A DNA stretch of 64,000 nucleotides, from assembly GCA_963422675.2 (NCBI GenBank), contig CAXVYS010000029.1, positions 124,001-188,000 of the forward strand, read 5' to 3'. The translations under genes and the position numbers were made by a program. Positions 1 through 9,484 of the stretch are shown piece after piece. This DNA comes from UBA4416 sp963422675. Lineage in GTDB: Bacteria; Bacteroidota; Bacteroidia; B-17B0; Aurantibacillaceae. The notes under the pieces were generated by a model, which made no database searches, was not told the DNA's origin, and saw only the letters and a program-made list of their open reading frames with translations. Each line of letters starts with the position of its first letter. The stretch's first letter is position 1.

Positions 1-1023
1 AGTCCGTTCTTTGGCGTGTAAATAGCCGTAAGCACTAAATTCAAGAAGTTTTTTATTATATTCTATTTTATTGTAATTGGCGTTTATCTGCAAGCGGTTA
101 TCAATACCTGCTAGGTTTTGGCCAATACTTAGTTGAGTGCTGATATTAAATCCTTTTTGCGACATATCAGAAGGCGGTATAAAAGAGGAAGAAGCAAAGC
201 TAATTCCTCCTGAAGTTGAACGACTCCCGACAGAATATGTTTCACTACTCAGAAGCACTTTATCTTTGGAATAAGTGTCAACTTTTTGCTTAAGGTTTTT
301 AGTTCTATGATAGGTAAAGTTCAGATCCTTTAATCCTTGTAAAGAATTTAAACTTACTTTGGCACCAAAGGAATTAATTGCATCATTTTTTTGGGATGAT
401 AAACTTACACCCGCACTCATATCTGTTTCACCGGACAAAGAATTGTAATTAAGTGATGCTTGTAACCCAAAAGAACTGCTCTTCGAACTTTGAGAACAAG
501 AAACACCACCGGCAAATCCAAACCCTTTATAATTATTAAACTGAGCTCCTAAACTCAGTAAGGCTTTATATTTGAAACCAACACCTTCAGGGGCACTTGC
601 ATAGGGAATACCAAAGTTAATACCAACCGTATGGTTAGGCCTCATACTTATTTGCTTTTTTACTGATTCCCCACTAAAATCATCGGGTAAGCCACGCATT
701 TGCCTTGAAATCACTCCAGGGTTAATATTCCATCCCAGGCCTACCCAGGACGCTTCATCTTCCATACCAATTCCTGCATGGTAAGCTATATTAACAGGAT
801 ATCCACCATTAGGGCCGGGAACTGTTAATAAGGGGATATTATAATTAAAATCACCTGAGAACATGTCTACCATTTCGGTCGTTCCAATAGGCTCAAAACT
901 TGCCATTTCAGGTTGCCCGGGGCCACTTGTTAACGCTAAAGCCACAGTTGGTGATACCACCTGGAAAAAGATAGTTAATGCTAAATAAAAAGCTACAATG
1001 CGCTTAAATTTGTCTTTTGTCAT
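1..1023 (-). CDS. N-terminal part of giant secreted Rhs/SpvB-like protein (partial, runs off left edge)
   Basis: An open frame of 341 codons starts at an ATG at 1023-1021 and stays open to base 1. The N-terminus is a signal-peptide-like stretch (MTKDKFKRIVAFYLALTIFF), followed by GPGQPEMASFEP, a segment containing MFSGDFNYNIPLL and then VPGPNGGYPVNIAYH and WVGLGWNINPGVISR. These match, from memory, the start of very large Bacteroidota secreted proteins related to SpvB/Rhs YD-repeat proteins. The visible remainder is Gly/Ser/Asn-rich and beta-strand-like. It is the last visible gene of a four-gene minus-strand operon, 29 nt after the lipoprotein gene. The YD repeats and any C-terminal effector or toxin module would lie left of the window, so a toxin role is only inferred. 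Confidence 0.8.
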   Translation of the reverse strand, partial: MTKDKFKRIVAFYLALTIFFQVVSPTVALALTSGPGQPEMASFEPIGTTEMVDMFSGDFNYNIPLLTVPGPNGGYPVNIAYHAGIGMEDEASWVGLGWNINPGVISRQMRGLPDDFSGESVKKQISMRPNHTVGINFGIPYASAPEGVGFKYKALLSLGAQFNNYKGFGFAGGVSCSQSSKSSSFGLQASLNYNSLSGETDMSAGVSLSSQKNDAINSFGAKVSLNSLQGLKDLNFTYHRTKNLKQKVDTYSKDKVLLSSETYSVGSRSTSGGISFASSSFIPPSDMSQKGFNISTQLSIGQNLAGIDNRLQINANYNKIEYNKKLLEFSAYGYLHAKERT

Positions 1024-1052
1024 ATTAATTATAATCTAAAAATTATCCGTTT

Positions 1053-1661
1053 TTAATTTAGCTTAAGTTGTGGTACCCCATCAATATCTTTAGCCTCAAT
1101 ACGCAGCATTACTTTCCCTGTTCCAAAGAGCTTATCTTCGAATACAAAAATTTTATCTGCATTTTTATGCATTGTTTTGCCAAAACCCAACACAAAATTA
1201 TTATAAGGAGCAATACCATATGTTCTTTCAAAATGATTTAAAATACAGGGAAGTGTATCCTGATCTTCAATTAGGTAAATGTCATTTTGTATGTCTGACA
1301 TAAAGTATTCTAATCGCTGGTAATATTCACTTTCATCTTTTATCCCTGCCCGCATTAATTCATTAGCTTTCAATGATTTTATTCTTAAAGTAACATATTG
1401 CATATCTCCCAAATCTTTTATTCTTTTGGCAATACCCTCCTGTTTGATGCCGCCATTAATAAACTCCTTGGCAACTACGTAGCTTACAGGCTTATATAAT
1501 ACTGTATAGGATATGTCATCGAAACTTTTCCCTACACTTAAGCCATTATCTTCATCTTCTACCCAGGAAATATATTCTTGTGGAGATGCTGTTTTTTTAG
1601 CACATGAGCTAAAAAAAAACATTGAAATAACTATAGGGAATATATATTTACTTAACACCAC
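1053..1661 (-). CDS. Putative lipoprotein, unknown function
   Basis: The 202-aa product begins MVLSKYIFPIVISMFFFSSCAKK. This is a short signal peptide ending in a lipobox-like SSC, so it is predicted to be a lipoprotein with a mature Cys at about residue 20. The rest is soluble, mixed charged sequence with no family I recognise. Its start overlaps the end of the upstream OmpH-like gene by 14 nt, which implies translational coupling, and the giant secreted protein follows 29 nt downstream. Position between a periplasmic chaperone-like protein and a giant export substrate suggests a role in folding, export or anchoring of that substrate, by inference only. Confidence 0.75.
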   Translation of the reverse strand: MVLSKYIFPIVISMFFFSSCAKKTASPQEYISWVEDEDNGLSVGKSFDDISYTVLYKPVSYVVAKEFINGGIKQEGIAKRIKDLGDMQYVTLRIKSLKANELMRAGIKDESEYYQRLEYFMSDIQNDIYLIEDQDTLPCILNHFERTYGIAPYNNFVLGFGKTMHKNADKIFVFEDKLFGTGKVMLRIEAKDIDGVPQLKLN

Positions 1662-2178
1662 CTTTATACATTTCGTTTACATAAGCACTTAGTTCTTTGG
1701 TCACATCTTCCGCTTCATCTCCATATAAAACAGAGCTTTTGTTTTCAAATCCCAGTATGTATTTATAATTATTTTTTTTGCCAAATTGTGCTACATACTG
1801 GCTTAGCTGTTTCCAGATCTGGTTTTTATATTGCTCATTGGTTTGTTGTGTACTTTCTGTAAAACTTTGTTCTTTCAACGCATACTCCTGTCTTTTTAGT
1901 TGAAACTGATTAATGTTATTTATATCTGTTTTAGACGTTATTCTTTGTGATAAAATAGTCAATTGTAATTTTAAACTGTCTAGTATTTGTTGCCTCATAT
2001 TGGCTACATTTTCAAATTTTAATTCCAATTCTTTTTTCATAGGAAAATCGTCGTATACGGTTTCTATATTAACAAAAACTGTTTTTTGATTCTTTGATAA
2101 CACTAATACAAGGCATGTTATGGATAAACAAAGCGCTATTAAGGCTACAGGTACTGTTATTTTGTTCATTGGATTCAT
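1648..2178 (-). CDS. Skp/OmpH-like periplasmic chaperone family protein
   Basis: The 176-aa product has an N-terminal hydrophobic anchor or signal (residues about 6-27), then VFVNIETVYDDFPMKKELE. This resembles the Skp/OmpH opening, in which a short strand is followed by a conserved helix. A long Gln/Lys/Glu-rich helical region (about 45-130) would form the coiled-coil tentacles, and the C-terminal part contains the YKYILGFENKSSVLYGD segment seen in OmpH proteins. Skp proteins are trimeric periplasmic holdases for outer-membrane proteins. Here the gene lies inside a secreted-protein operon and not next to bamA, so it is probably a dedicated paralogue. Residues 20-30 could keep it membrane-anchored. 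Confidence 0.8.
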   Translation of the reverse strand: MNPMNKITVPVALIALCLSITCLVLVLSKNQKTVFVNIETVYDDFPMKKELELKFENVANMRQQILDSLKLQLTILSQRITSKTDINNINQFQLKRQEYALKEQSFTESTQQTNEQYKNQIWKQLSQYVAQFGKKNNYKYILGFENKSSVLYGDEAEDVTKELSAYVNEMYKGGVK

Positions 2179-2205
2179 TATTTTTAGTTACACGTTGTTT
2201 TTTAA

Positions 2206-5200
2206 TTATAGTTTAAATCTTAAGTACCATTTTTCGTTTTTTTCGTTAATCACTTCCAGTATATAGAAATTATTCACAGGTATAGATTGTCCTGCAACAT
2301 AATAAGCCGTATTGGCCAAATCAATAGTGAATCTATTGTCTCCATACACTACTGAGGGAGCAGAGGTACTCATTGATGAGGAACTATAGACAACAGTGTT
2401 TGATGCGTTATAGATATTAAATGTTAGTTTTCCATTTGTATCATTATACTCCTCATCATATTTAAAATATATTTTTTTATTTGATGCATTATAATAGCCT
2501 CCATCGAGTTTTTTCTTAACAATGGCATATTGTTGTAGATAAGGGCATCCGAAAGAAACACGGGGGTGACTAATAAATAAATTAGATTGGTTAACTGATA
2601 AGTCTGCAATTAAATCAGTAGAAGCATAAGTTGCACTGGTAGCGAGAGGGGTTACGAGATTGTTTTTATAAAATTCAATCTTCATGTTTGCGCCTCCACT
2701 TAATGACAATTTATTTACTCTGAGAACGTCAGTTGGAGAGGTGTAAAATGGTATTCCTACAATAGTTCCGTTAGAAGACATGCTTGCAAGATATGGTCCT
2801 GTAGATGAAGTAGAAGATCCACCTCCTCCAATTCCGGACTGAGATAATCCAATGTAGCGGGTTACATAAAAATAATGATCGTTATCAGATGGATGTGTTG
2901 CTAAATCCTTATTATTTAAACCAAAAGCCATAGCAGTATTTAAGAATAAATAAGCGGGGGTACCAATATTTAAAACAGGGTTAAATTCTGTCCAACCCGC
3001 ATCGGTTGAGTTTAAAAGATTAAGAGAGGATGCGCCTCCCAGCCATGTGTAGGGATTACTTTGATTAGTTGTAATATTAAAGGAATGATCAGTTGGATTT
3101 ACATTTGTAGATCCAATTGGCGCCTGGTTAGTCCACTCTGGCATATATGCTACTTCAAAAGACTTTGACATTATCGATGGTCTCCCGTTGCAGCCTGATC
3201 CGGCAAGATAACAAGGTACAGAAACTGTATAAATTCCGGCTTGTAAGCCATAAATGTAAGTTGTTGGCGAAAGTGTTCCTGAACTGGAGTAGCCATTTGG
3301 TCCGGTGACTGTATAATCGCATATATCTTCCCAAAGAGAATAAGCGGTAAAAGCTAAAATACCCGAGTATGGCCCACTGCAAGAAACATCTGACGCAGAT
3401 GCCGTTATATCTTTAATTCTAAATAAACTACCCCAGTTTATAGCAATATTTTTAATAGCAGCACGATCCGTCTTTATCTTTATTTTTAACTGAAGGTTTC
3501 GTGAAAAAATAGTTGAGGAACCTACCCCCTGAGTTAAAAATTTCACAGAATTCTTATAGTAGGAAACCGTTTGCGTTATGGGATCTAATAAAATACCTAT
3601 AGCGTCGCCGCTTAAATAAGCGCTGGAATTAATAAGTGTATTATTAAAATAGATATTCATAAGAGGACTGCTTGTTTCACTTCCCGTAAAATGAACATAG
3701 GTATTTGAGGCCATATCCTCCACAAGATTATTATTTACGCTACTAAGAGTTTTTAATCCTACATCTATTACATCCGTATTGTTTACCATTGCAAACTCCG
3801 TATATGATTCTGTATCACCGGCTTTAAATGCAATATCAGAAACAGCATAATTTGTAGTAGAGCCGGGGACATTTTGAGTTACTTGTTGTCCTTTTCCATA
3901 ATATACAGTAAAAAGAGAATTTGATGCAGAAGCAATAGAGCAGGTATTTGTGGTAACACCACTTGATACCCATGAAAATTCTGTTCCTACGATAGATGTG
4001 AAGCTAATAGAATCATTATTTGCATCATAAATTTTGTTGTTGAAAATAGAAGGCATCAAATTTTTTAGTACAGTGGATTGCCTGATACTATCTAATTTTG
4101 GAAATAAGGTGAGTGTATCTACGGTTAGGGAGGGAAAATTAGTTATCAGATTAACATAGTAATTATGATTTGAGGGAAGTTTAACACTATTCCAGGCAAC
4201 CTGGTATGGTGGGCTACCACCGGTAATAGTTAAACTAATCTGTCCTTTATTATTATCATCAGTATAGTTTGTAATAGTTGACGTAAGGGATAAAGTACTA
4301 AAACTACAGCCTACATTTATTAAAGTCGTATTATTACTAATAATAGATACTAATCCTTTTATTTTCCATGGTTTGGATGCTGCACTGGCATTAATCACCG
4401 AATAGGTTTGCACACCGTTTATTTTAAGGCTTATTGTACTCCCAATTCGTTCTATCCTAAGAACCGTACCCTCTAATGGACTACTAACCAGACTCATAAT
4501 GCCACCTATAACTTTATATAATGCACTTTCCGATGCAACATAATAAAAACCATAATCTACATCAGACCAGTTACCCTTAGTCGCTGAAACAGTATTTAAA
4601 ACACCTATACCTTTGGTTTGATTAAGATCTTTTAATACATATTCAAACCACCCATCCGTAGAGCCTGAAAGTGTGTTTTTACTAATCGCCTGACCCCAGC
4701 CATAGACACCATTATTTTGAAGAGTATCATGTTTTTGAACAGTTCCATAAAACTGGTCCCATTGTACTTTATAACCTACACTATATACCTGAGTATCTTT
4801 ACGATGAACGCTATCTTCAGCTGTTACACTATAAGACCCAAATGGGATGGAGGTTACAGAAGTAGATACGATTGAGCCAGGTAGCCAGGTATATGTATAT
4901 GTGCTATTTAAAACCGGAGTAACTTTTATACTTCCATCATTTAGAAAAGGGCTACTAACATGCTGTACCAAAGGATTTAAACCTCCATAACCGGGGAAAA
5001 TAATATTGCTTTGATTTGAAAAACTACATCCAACATTAATTAATGTAGCATTATTAGCAGAGTGCACTAAACCTTTTATTTTCCATGATTTAGCAACATC
5101 CGTTGCACTTGTTACAGAATAGGTTGATGTACCATTAATTTTAAGATTTATGATATTACCAACACGCTCTACCCGTAATACAGTACCTTCTATAGGATGA

Positions 5201-5769
5201 CTTACCAGAGTTGTAACACCGTTTACAATTTTATATAATGTATTACCTGAGGTTTCATAATAAAACCCATAATCTATATCAGAAAGACTGCCCATAAAAG
5301 TTGAAGCACTGTCTAAAAAGCCTATGACTTTATATTGATTAAGATCCTTTAAGATATATTCAAACCATCCGTCAGTCGATTTAAAAAGTGTGTTTTTACT
5401 TATTGCTTGTGCCCATCCATATACACCTGTATTCTGAAGCGTATCATGTTTCATAGCTGTACCATAAAACTGGCCCCACTGGACTTTATAGCCAACATTA
5501 TATTGGTATGTTACAGTATTCATGCTATTATCAGTTACTTTAATCGTATAAGGCTGAAAAGTGGTATTTGTAATATCTTTAGTTGTTAAGCTGCCAGGTG
5601 TCCAGGAATAAGTATATGGAGACGTTCCTCCACTCACATTAAGGCTAATACTACCTGCACTTGGTGTGGCAGTTGATGTAAGATGCACAACATTAGGAAT
5701 TACAGATATTTGTGCCTTTATACCTGTTATAAAAACAAGTAATGTCACAAGTAGGTTTAAAGATCTCAT
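2206..5769 (-). CDS. Large secreted protein with SprB-type repeat and duplicated ~158-aa module
   Basis: The 1187-aa product has a signal peptide (MRSLNLLVTLLVFITGIKAQ). A SprB-like repeat follows at about 22-90 (GGTSPYTYSWTPG and IKVTDN). Two copies of one module come next, at about 94-251 and 333-490; each starts YKVQW.QFYGT and ends TLINVGCSFS, and a SprB-like linker separates them. Further SprB-like segments lie near 500-540 and 800-870. The C-terminal about 110 residues contain KKLDGGYY, FKYDEEYNDT and end NEKWYLRFKL, a segment I associate with first proteins of Bacteroidota Rhs-type operons. No typical T9SS type A or B sorting domain is seen. It is the first gene of the operon ending with the giant Rhs-like protein, and is most likely an extracellular structural or targeting partner. 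Confidence 0.8.
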   Translation of the reverse strand: MRSLNLLVTLLVFITGIKAQISVIPNVVHLTSTATPSAGSISLNVSGGTSPYTYSWTPGSLTTKDITNTTFQPYTIKVTDNSMNTVTYQYNVGYKVQWGQFYGTAMKHDTLQNTGVYGWAQAISKNTLFKSTDGWFEYILKDLNQYKVIGFLDSASTFMGSLSDIDYGFYYETSGNTLYKIVNGVTTLVSHPIEGTVLRVERVGNIINLKINGTSTYSVTSATDVAKSWKIKGLVHSANNATLINVGCSFSNQSNIIFPGYGGLNPLVQHVSSPFLNDGSIKVTPVLNSTYTYTWLPGSIVSTSVTSIPFGSYSVTAEDSVHRKDTQVYSVGYKVQWDQFYGTVQKHDTLQNNGVYGWGQAISKNTLSGSTDGWFEYVLKDLNQTKGIGVLNTVSATKGNWSDVDYGFYYVASESALYKVIGGIMSLVSSPLEGTVLRIERIGSTISLKINGVQTYSVINASAASKPWKIKGLVSIISNNTTLINVGCSFSTLSLTSTITNYTDDNNKGQISLTITGGSPPYQVAWNSVKLPSNHNYYVNLITNFPSLTVDTLTLFPKLDSIRQSTVLKNLMPSIFNNKIYDANNDSISFTSIVGTEFSWVSSGVTTNTCSIASASNSLFTVYYGKGQQVTQNVPGSTTNYAVSDIAFKAGDTESYTEFAMVNNTDVIDVGLKTLSSVNNNLVEDMASNTYVHFTGSETSSPLMNIYFNNTLINSSAYLSGDAIGILLDPITQTVSYYKNSVKFLTQGVGSSTIFSRNLQLKIKIKTDRAAIKNIAINWGSLFRIKDITASASDVSCSGPYSGILAFTAYSLWEDICDYTVTGPNGYSSSGTLSPTTYIYGLQAGIYTVSVPCYLAGSGCNGRPSIMSKSFEVAYMPEWTNQAPIGSTNVNPTDHSFNITTNQSNPYTWLGGASSLNLLNSTDAGWTEFNPVLNIGTPAYLFLNTAMAFGLNNKDLATHPSDNDHYFYVTRYIGLSQSGIGGGGSSTSSTGPYLASMSSNGTIVGIPFYTSPTDVLRVNKLSLSGGANMKIEFYKNNLVTPLATSATYASTDLIADLSVNQSNLFISHPRVSFGCPYLQQYAIVKKKLDGGYYNASNKKIYFKYDEEYNDTNGKLTFNIYNASNTVVYSSSSMSTSAPSVVYGDNRFTIDLANTAYYVAGQSIPVNNFYILEVINEKNEKWYLRFKL

Positions 5770-6276
5770 AAATTATTAGATTATGGTATACAGATTTATT
5801 TTATTGTCTTGAAAACTATCCATGCGTATTTCATATGCATAAAGTTGGATACCCCAATATTGGAATTAGTAATTAAAAATGTTTTCATACAAAGCGGAGA
5901 ATTATACAATTGAAAGTTTTGCCAAAAGAACAAAATAAATGTTAAACTAAAACCAAGTTGTTGATAATTATCTGGTGCGAAAGTGAAGATTACTCATTTA
6001 TAGTTACATAAGTTTAATAGCCTGATCAAATCAGGCAGAGCATTATTAAATTATAGTTAAAAAAATTAGCAAATACAATCTAAAAAGAAAGAATCTCGGC
6101 TCTTTAAAAAAAAGAGATTCAAATACTTTGTGTACTATAGAAACATTAACCGAATTAATTATTAAAAGAACATACATAATTATAAAAGCAATTAAGTAAT
6201 TTTATACCGAATGCATTTAAAAAGCGATATAACATTAAATTGATGCTGTTGAATCAATACAAACGGAAATAAAAAC
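5770..6276. other. Intergenic region between divergent genes
   Basis: About 500 AT-rich bases separate the minus-strand secreted-protein operon from the plus-strand M1 peptidase. It should hold both promoters, but I find no convincing -33/-7 pair. The only structure is GAATCTC (6091-6097) facing GAGATTC (6114-6120), with a competing CTCTTT/AAAGAG hairpin inside. No T-run follows and its role is unknown. Confidence 0.5.
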
Positions 6277-7920
6277 ATGAAATCAAAATATATCATATCT
6301 TTTTTATTTTTTGTGATAGCCTATAATGGGGTTTCTCAATCCAAACCATTTACGAGGGAAGATACCTTAATGGGGAGTAATACAAATTACCGTTCCTGGT
6401 GGGATGTACAGCATTATAATGTTTCGGTAATCCCTGATTATAAAACCAAATCGATTTCAGGAAATACTATTATTACCTATCAAACCATTAAGGATACCTC
6501 CGCATTTACGATGCAGATCGATTTGCAGGAACCCTTAATCGTGGATAGTGTTTTTTTTGACGCTGTAAAACACCTTAATTATCAAAAAGAAAACAACCGT
6601 TATCTGCTGAGCTTATCTAAGCAACAAAAACAAAGTATACACACGGTTCAGGTGTTTTATCACGGTAAACCAAAAGTAGCGGTTAATCCGCCCTGGGATG
6701 GTGGTTGGGTATGGAAAAAAGATTCGTTGGGAAATCCATGGATGAGCGTGGCTTGCCAGGGGGCAGGGGCAAGTGTATGGTTTCCGTGTAAAGATATTCA
6801 AAGCGACGAACCGGATAACGGTGCTTTACTCACCATGATCGTTCCTGATACATTGGTAGCCATTGGTAACGGAAAATTAATTCACAAAGAAGCGAATGGT
6901 CCCGGACTTATATCTTATACCTGGAAGGTGACTAATACAATTAATGCCTATGATATTATTCCCTACATAGGAAAATATACTGAACTAAAAGATTCTATAA
7001 CAGGAGAAAAAGGAAAGCTCATCACTGATTATTGGGTATTGAATTATCATGTAAAAAGAGCCGTATCACACTTGAAACCCAATGTACAAAAGACATTGAA
7101 GTGTCTCGAACATTGGTTTGGCCCTTATCCTTTTTATGAAGATTCGTATAAAATTGTGGAAGCTCCTTATTTAGGAATGGAACATCAAAGTAACGTGGCC
7201 TATGGGAATTTTTATATGAACGGGTATTTAGGAAGTGATTTGTCTAAAACAGGTTGGGGATTGAAATGGGATTTTATTGTGGTGCATGAAACGGCTCATG
7301 AATGGTTTGGGAACAGTGTTACAGCAACCGATATAGCTGATAACTGGATTCACGAAGGGTTTGCGTCTTATTCAGAAGTACTGTTTACAGAATGTGAATT
7401 CGGAAAAGATGCCGGAAATGATTATTGCGAAGGCGTTAAAAAATCCATTCGTAATGATATCCCGGTTATTGGAAGCTATGATGTAAAGAACGAAGGAAGT
7501 GGAGATATGTATAACAAAGGAAGTAATGTGATACATATGATCAGGCAGATGGTGAACGATGACGAAAAATTCAGATCTTTACTCAGAGAAATTTCCAAAA
7601 CCTATTATCACCAAACCGTTAGTACAAAAGAGTTTGAGACCTTTGTCAGCACAAAGACAGGATTGGATTTATCTTCTTTTTTTGAACAGTATTTAAGAAC
7701 TATACAAATTCCCCGGCTTGAATATAAACTCAGCCAAAATAAATTATCGTACCGTTATAGCAATTGCGTAAAAGGGTTCAATATGCCCATTAAAATTATT
7801 GCCGGTAAGTCGATGTTGGTTAAACCTACAACGGAATGGCAAACCTTACTTTTACCCAATAAAATAGTTGGTATTACTATAAATAGAAATGTATATGTAG
7901 AATTAAAAAAGGTGAAGTAG
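6277..7920 (+). CDS. M1 family metallopeptidase (aminopeptidase N-like), secreted
   Basis: The 547-aa product has a signal peptide (MKSKYIISFLFFVIAYNGVSQ). The zinc site HETAH is at residues 337-341, with the third ligand Glu in NWIHEGFASYSE about 20 residues later, the M1 spacing. The exopeptidase motif, GAMEN in classical M1 enzymes, appears here as GMEHQSN. It is shorter than E. coli PepN (about 870 aa) because the C-terminal ARM-like domain is missing, as in many Bacteroidota M1 enzymes. It probably removes N-terminal residues from peptides in the periplasm or outside the cell. It is monocistronic and converges on the MGMT gene with 15 nt between stops. Confidence 0.92.
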   Translation: MKSKYIISFLFFVIAYNGVSQSKPFTREDTLMGSNTNYRSWWDVQHYNVSVIPDYKTKSISGNTIITYQTIKDTSAFTMQIDLQEPLIVDSVFFDAVKHLNYQKENNRYLLSLSKQQKQSIHTVQVFYHGKPKVAVNPPWDGGWVWKKDSLGNPWMSVACQGAGASVWFPCKDIQSDEPDNGALLTMIVPDTLVAIGNGKLIHKEANGPGLISYTWKVTNTINAYDIIPYIGKYTELKDSITGEKGKLITDYWVLNYHVKRAVSHLKPNVQKTLKCLEHWFGPYPFYEDSYKIVEAPYLGMEHQSNVAYGNFYMNGYLGSDLSKTGWGLKWDFIVVHETAHEWFGNSVTATDIADNWIHEGFASYSEVLFTECEFGKDAGNDYCEGVKKSIRNDIPVIGSYDVKNEGSGDMYNKGSNVIHMIRQMVNDDEKFRSLLREISKTYYHQTVSTKEFETFVSTKTGLDLSSFFEQYLRTIQIPRLEYKLSQNKLSYRYSNCVKGFNMPIKIIAGKSMLVKPTTEWQTLLLPNKIVGITINRNVYVELKKVK

Positions 7921-7935
7921 ATTTAAGTCAGATTT

Positions 7936-8430
7936 TTAAAATAACCTTCCTTCAATTAAACCGGCGTGTTCAATTTCGTGTTTCAGCAGCCATTCTTTAC
8001 GCCATAATCCGCCGGCATATCCTGTAAGTTCTCCGTTTGCGCCAATCACTCTATGACAGGGTACAATAATAGAAATTTTATTTTTTCCGTTGGTTGTTCC
8101 AACTGCTCTTACACTTTTTACATCCCCTATTTTATAAGCAAGTTGTCCGTAACTCATCGTCGTCCCATAAGGGATCTTACACAGTTCACTCCACACATTC
8201 TGTTGAAAGGCAGTCCCGATCTGGAATATAGGAAGATCAAACTGAAGACGGGTGCCGGCAAAATATTCCTTCAGTTGCTTTAAACATTCTTTTTGTACAG
8301 GCGTATCAGGAGTTGTTAATTCAGTTTCTTTTTCTACAAATAGAATAGAACATACTTTTTGATCAATACTTTTTAGTTGAATTAACCCAATAGGTGATTC
8401 GTAATAGGATATTGTAAAAGAGTCGTTCAT
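7936..8430 (-). CDS. ogt: Methylated-DNA--[protein]-cysteine S-methyltransferase
   Basis: The 164-aa protein carries the acceptor motif PCHRV (Cys125), preceded by IPYGTTMSYGQLA and followed by GYAGGLWRKEWLL, all typical of the Ogt/Ada C-terminal domain. It transfers alkyl groups from O6-alkylguanine or O4-alkylthymine irreversibly to Cys125. Length is that of the stand-alone Ogt class without the Ada N-terminal regulatory domain. The start at 8430 (MNDSFTISYYESPIG) fits the family. Confidence 0.93.
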   Translation of the reverse strand: MNDSFTISYYESPIGLIQLKSIDQKVCSILFVEKETELTTPDTPVQKECLKQLKEYFAGTRLQFDLPIFQIGTAFQQNVWSELCKIPYGTTMSYGQLAYKIGDVKSVRAVGTTNGKNKISIIVPCHRVIGANGELTGYAGGLWRKEWLLKHEIEHAGLIEGRLF

Positions 8431-8514
8431 GATGGTTTTATTTTCAGTTCAAACGAAGGTTGAAGTATCAATTTGAATGAAGAAAAGAGCAAAGGTAACC
8501 CGACCGGGGATAAT

Positions 8515-9195
8515 CTACAACTTTATACTATCGGCAATATGATTATTTTCACACATTAGGGTGCGGGACGGGAACTTACTATAAAGCAGGATATCGTGTG
8601 TAGCAAATAAAATACAACGCCCTTGTTTACTGATATCCAGTAACAATTTCATGATCTCCTCTGATGTTTCAGGGTCCAGGTTTCCGGTTGGTTCATCTGC
8701 TAAAATAATTTCGGGATCATTAATTAAAGCCCTCGCAATGCTAATACGTTGCTGTTCTCCACCTGATAATTGAAAAGGCATAACGAGCTCTTTACTTTCC
8801 AGCCCAACTTTACCAAGCACATCTTTCACCCGACTTTTTATTTTTGCCTCATCTGTCCAACCTGTTGCTTTCATAACGAAGCGCAGATTTTCATAAACGG
8901 TTCTATCACTTAACAGTTGAAAATCCTGAAATACAATTCCCAGTTTACGGCGTAAATAAGGAATTTCCTTTCGTTTTAAATTATGAAGTTTAAAGCCTGA
9001 AACCTCTCCGGTTCCTTGAGTGAGCGTAATATCACCATAAATGGTTTTAAGCAAACTACTTTTTCCGCTCCCGGTTTTCCCCAGTAAATAAACAAACTCA
9101 CCTTTATTGAGCGCTAAATTTAATTTGGTAATAACCGCTACGTCACCCTGGTAAATAGTGGCGTCTTTAAATTCTATAACTGAGTCGTTGATCAT
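8515..9195 (-). CDS. ftsE: FtsE-like ABC transporter ATP-binding protein
   Basis: The 226-aa ABC ATPase has Walker A GKTGSGKSS (about 39-47), Q-loop VFQDFQLL, signature LSGGEQQRI, Walker B IILADEPTGNLDPET and switch His in ATHD. The DEPTGNLD form and the short LLSDRTVYENL segment are typical of FtsE/LolD-like ATPases; the overall pattern fits the stand-alone FtsE of Bacteroidota. FtsE works with the membrane protein FtsX in cell-division peptidoglycan remodelling. No ftsX is adjacent, which is common in this phylum. LolD or MacB ATPase is the alternative assignment. Confidence 0.8.
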   Translation of the reverse strand: MINDSVIEFKDATIYQGDVAVITKLNLALNKGEFVYLLGKTGSGKSSLLKTIYGDITLTQGTGEVSGFKLHNLKRKEIPYLRRKLGIVFQDFQLLSDRTVYENLRFVMKATGWTDEAKIKSRVKDVLGKVGLESKELVMPFQLSGGEQQRISIARALINDPEIILADEPTGNLDPETSEEIMKLLLDISKQGRCILFATHDILLYSKFPSRTLMCENNHIADSIKL

Positions 9196-9484
9196 AATTT
9201 CTTAGCGCTCTAAAATTAGCAAGGAATTCGTTAAGATAAGTTAAGCGACCCGCCAAGTTTTAACATGATTGCGTTAATAACTACAAAATCAAGTGGTTAA
9301 GGGAGTTTGAGAAACAACTATTTTTAAAATCAGGTTAAAATGGCTCAGAGATTCATTTTCTAACAACAAATTAAAAACCGGCCTAAGGCTGAATTTTATG
9401 TTTGTCGTGGAAGCTTTATGGATGAATTACTGAAAAATTTAACGTAACAATTATTTAAAATAGAATTATACTACATTATAAGCC

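Noticed and set aside
5407..5589. Plus-strand 60-aa frame opposite the large secreted protein
   Set aside because: It is a shadow of the coding strand with no supporting features.
6091..6120. Hairpin GAATCTC/GAGATTC as a terminator
   Set aside because: It lies upstream of both flanking genes and has no T-run; a terminator makes no sense there.
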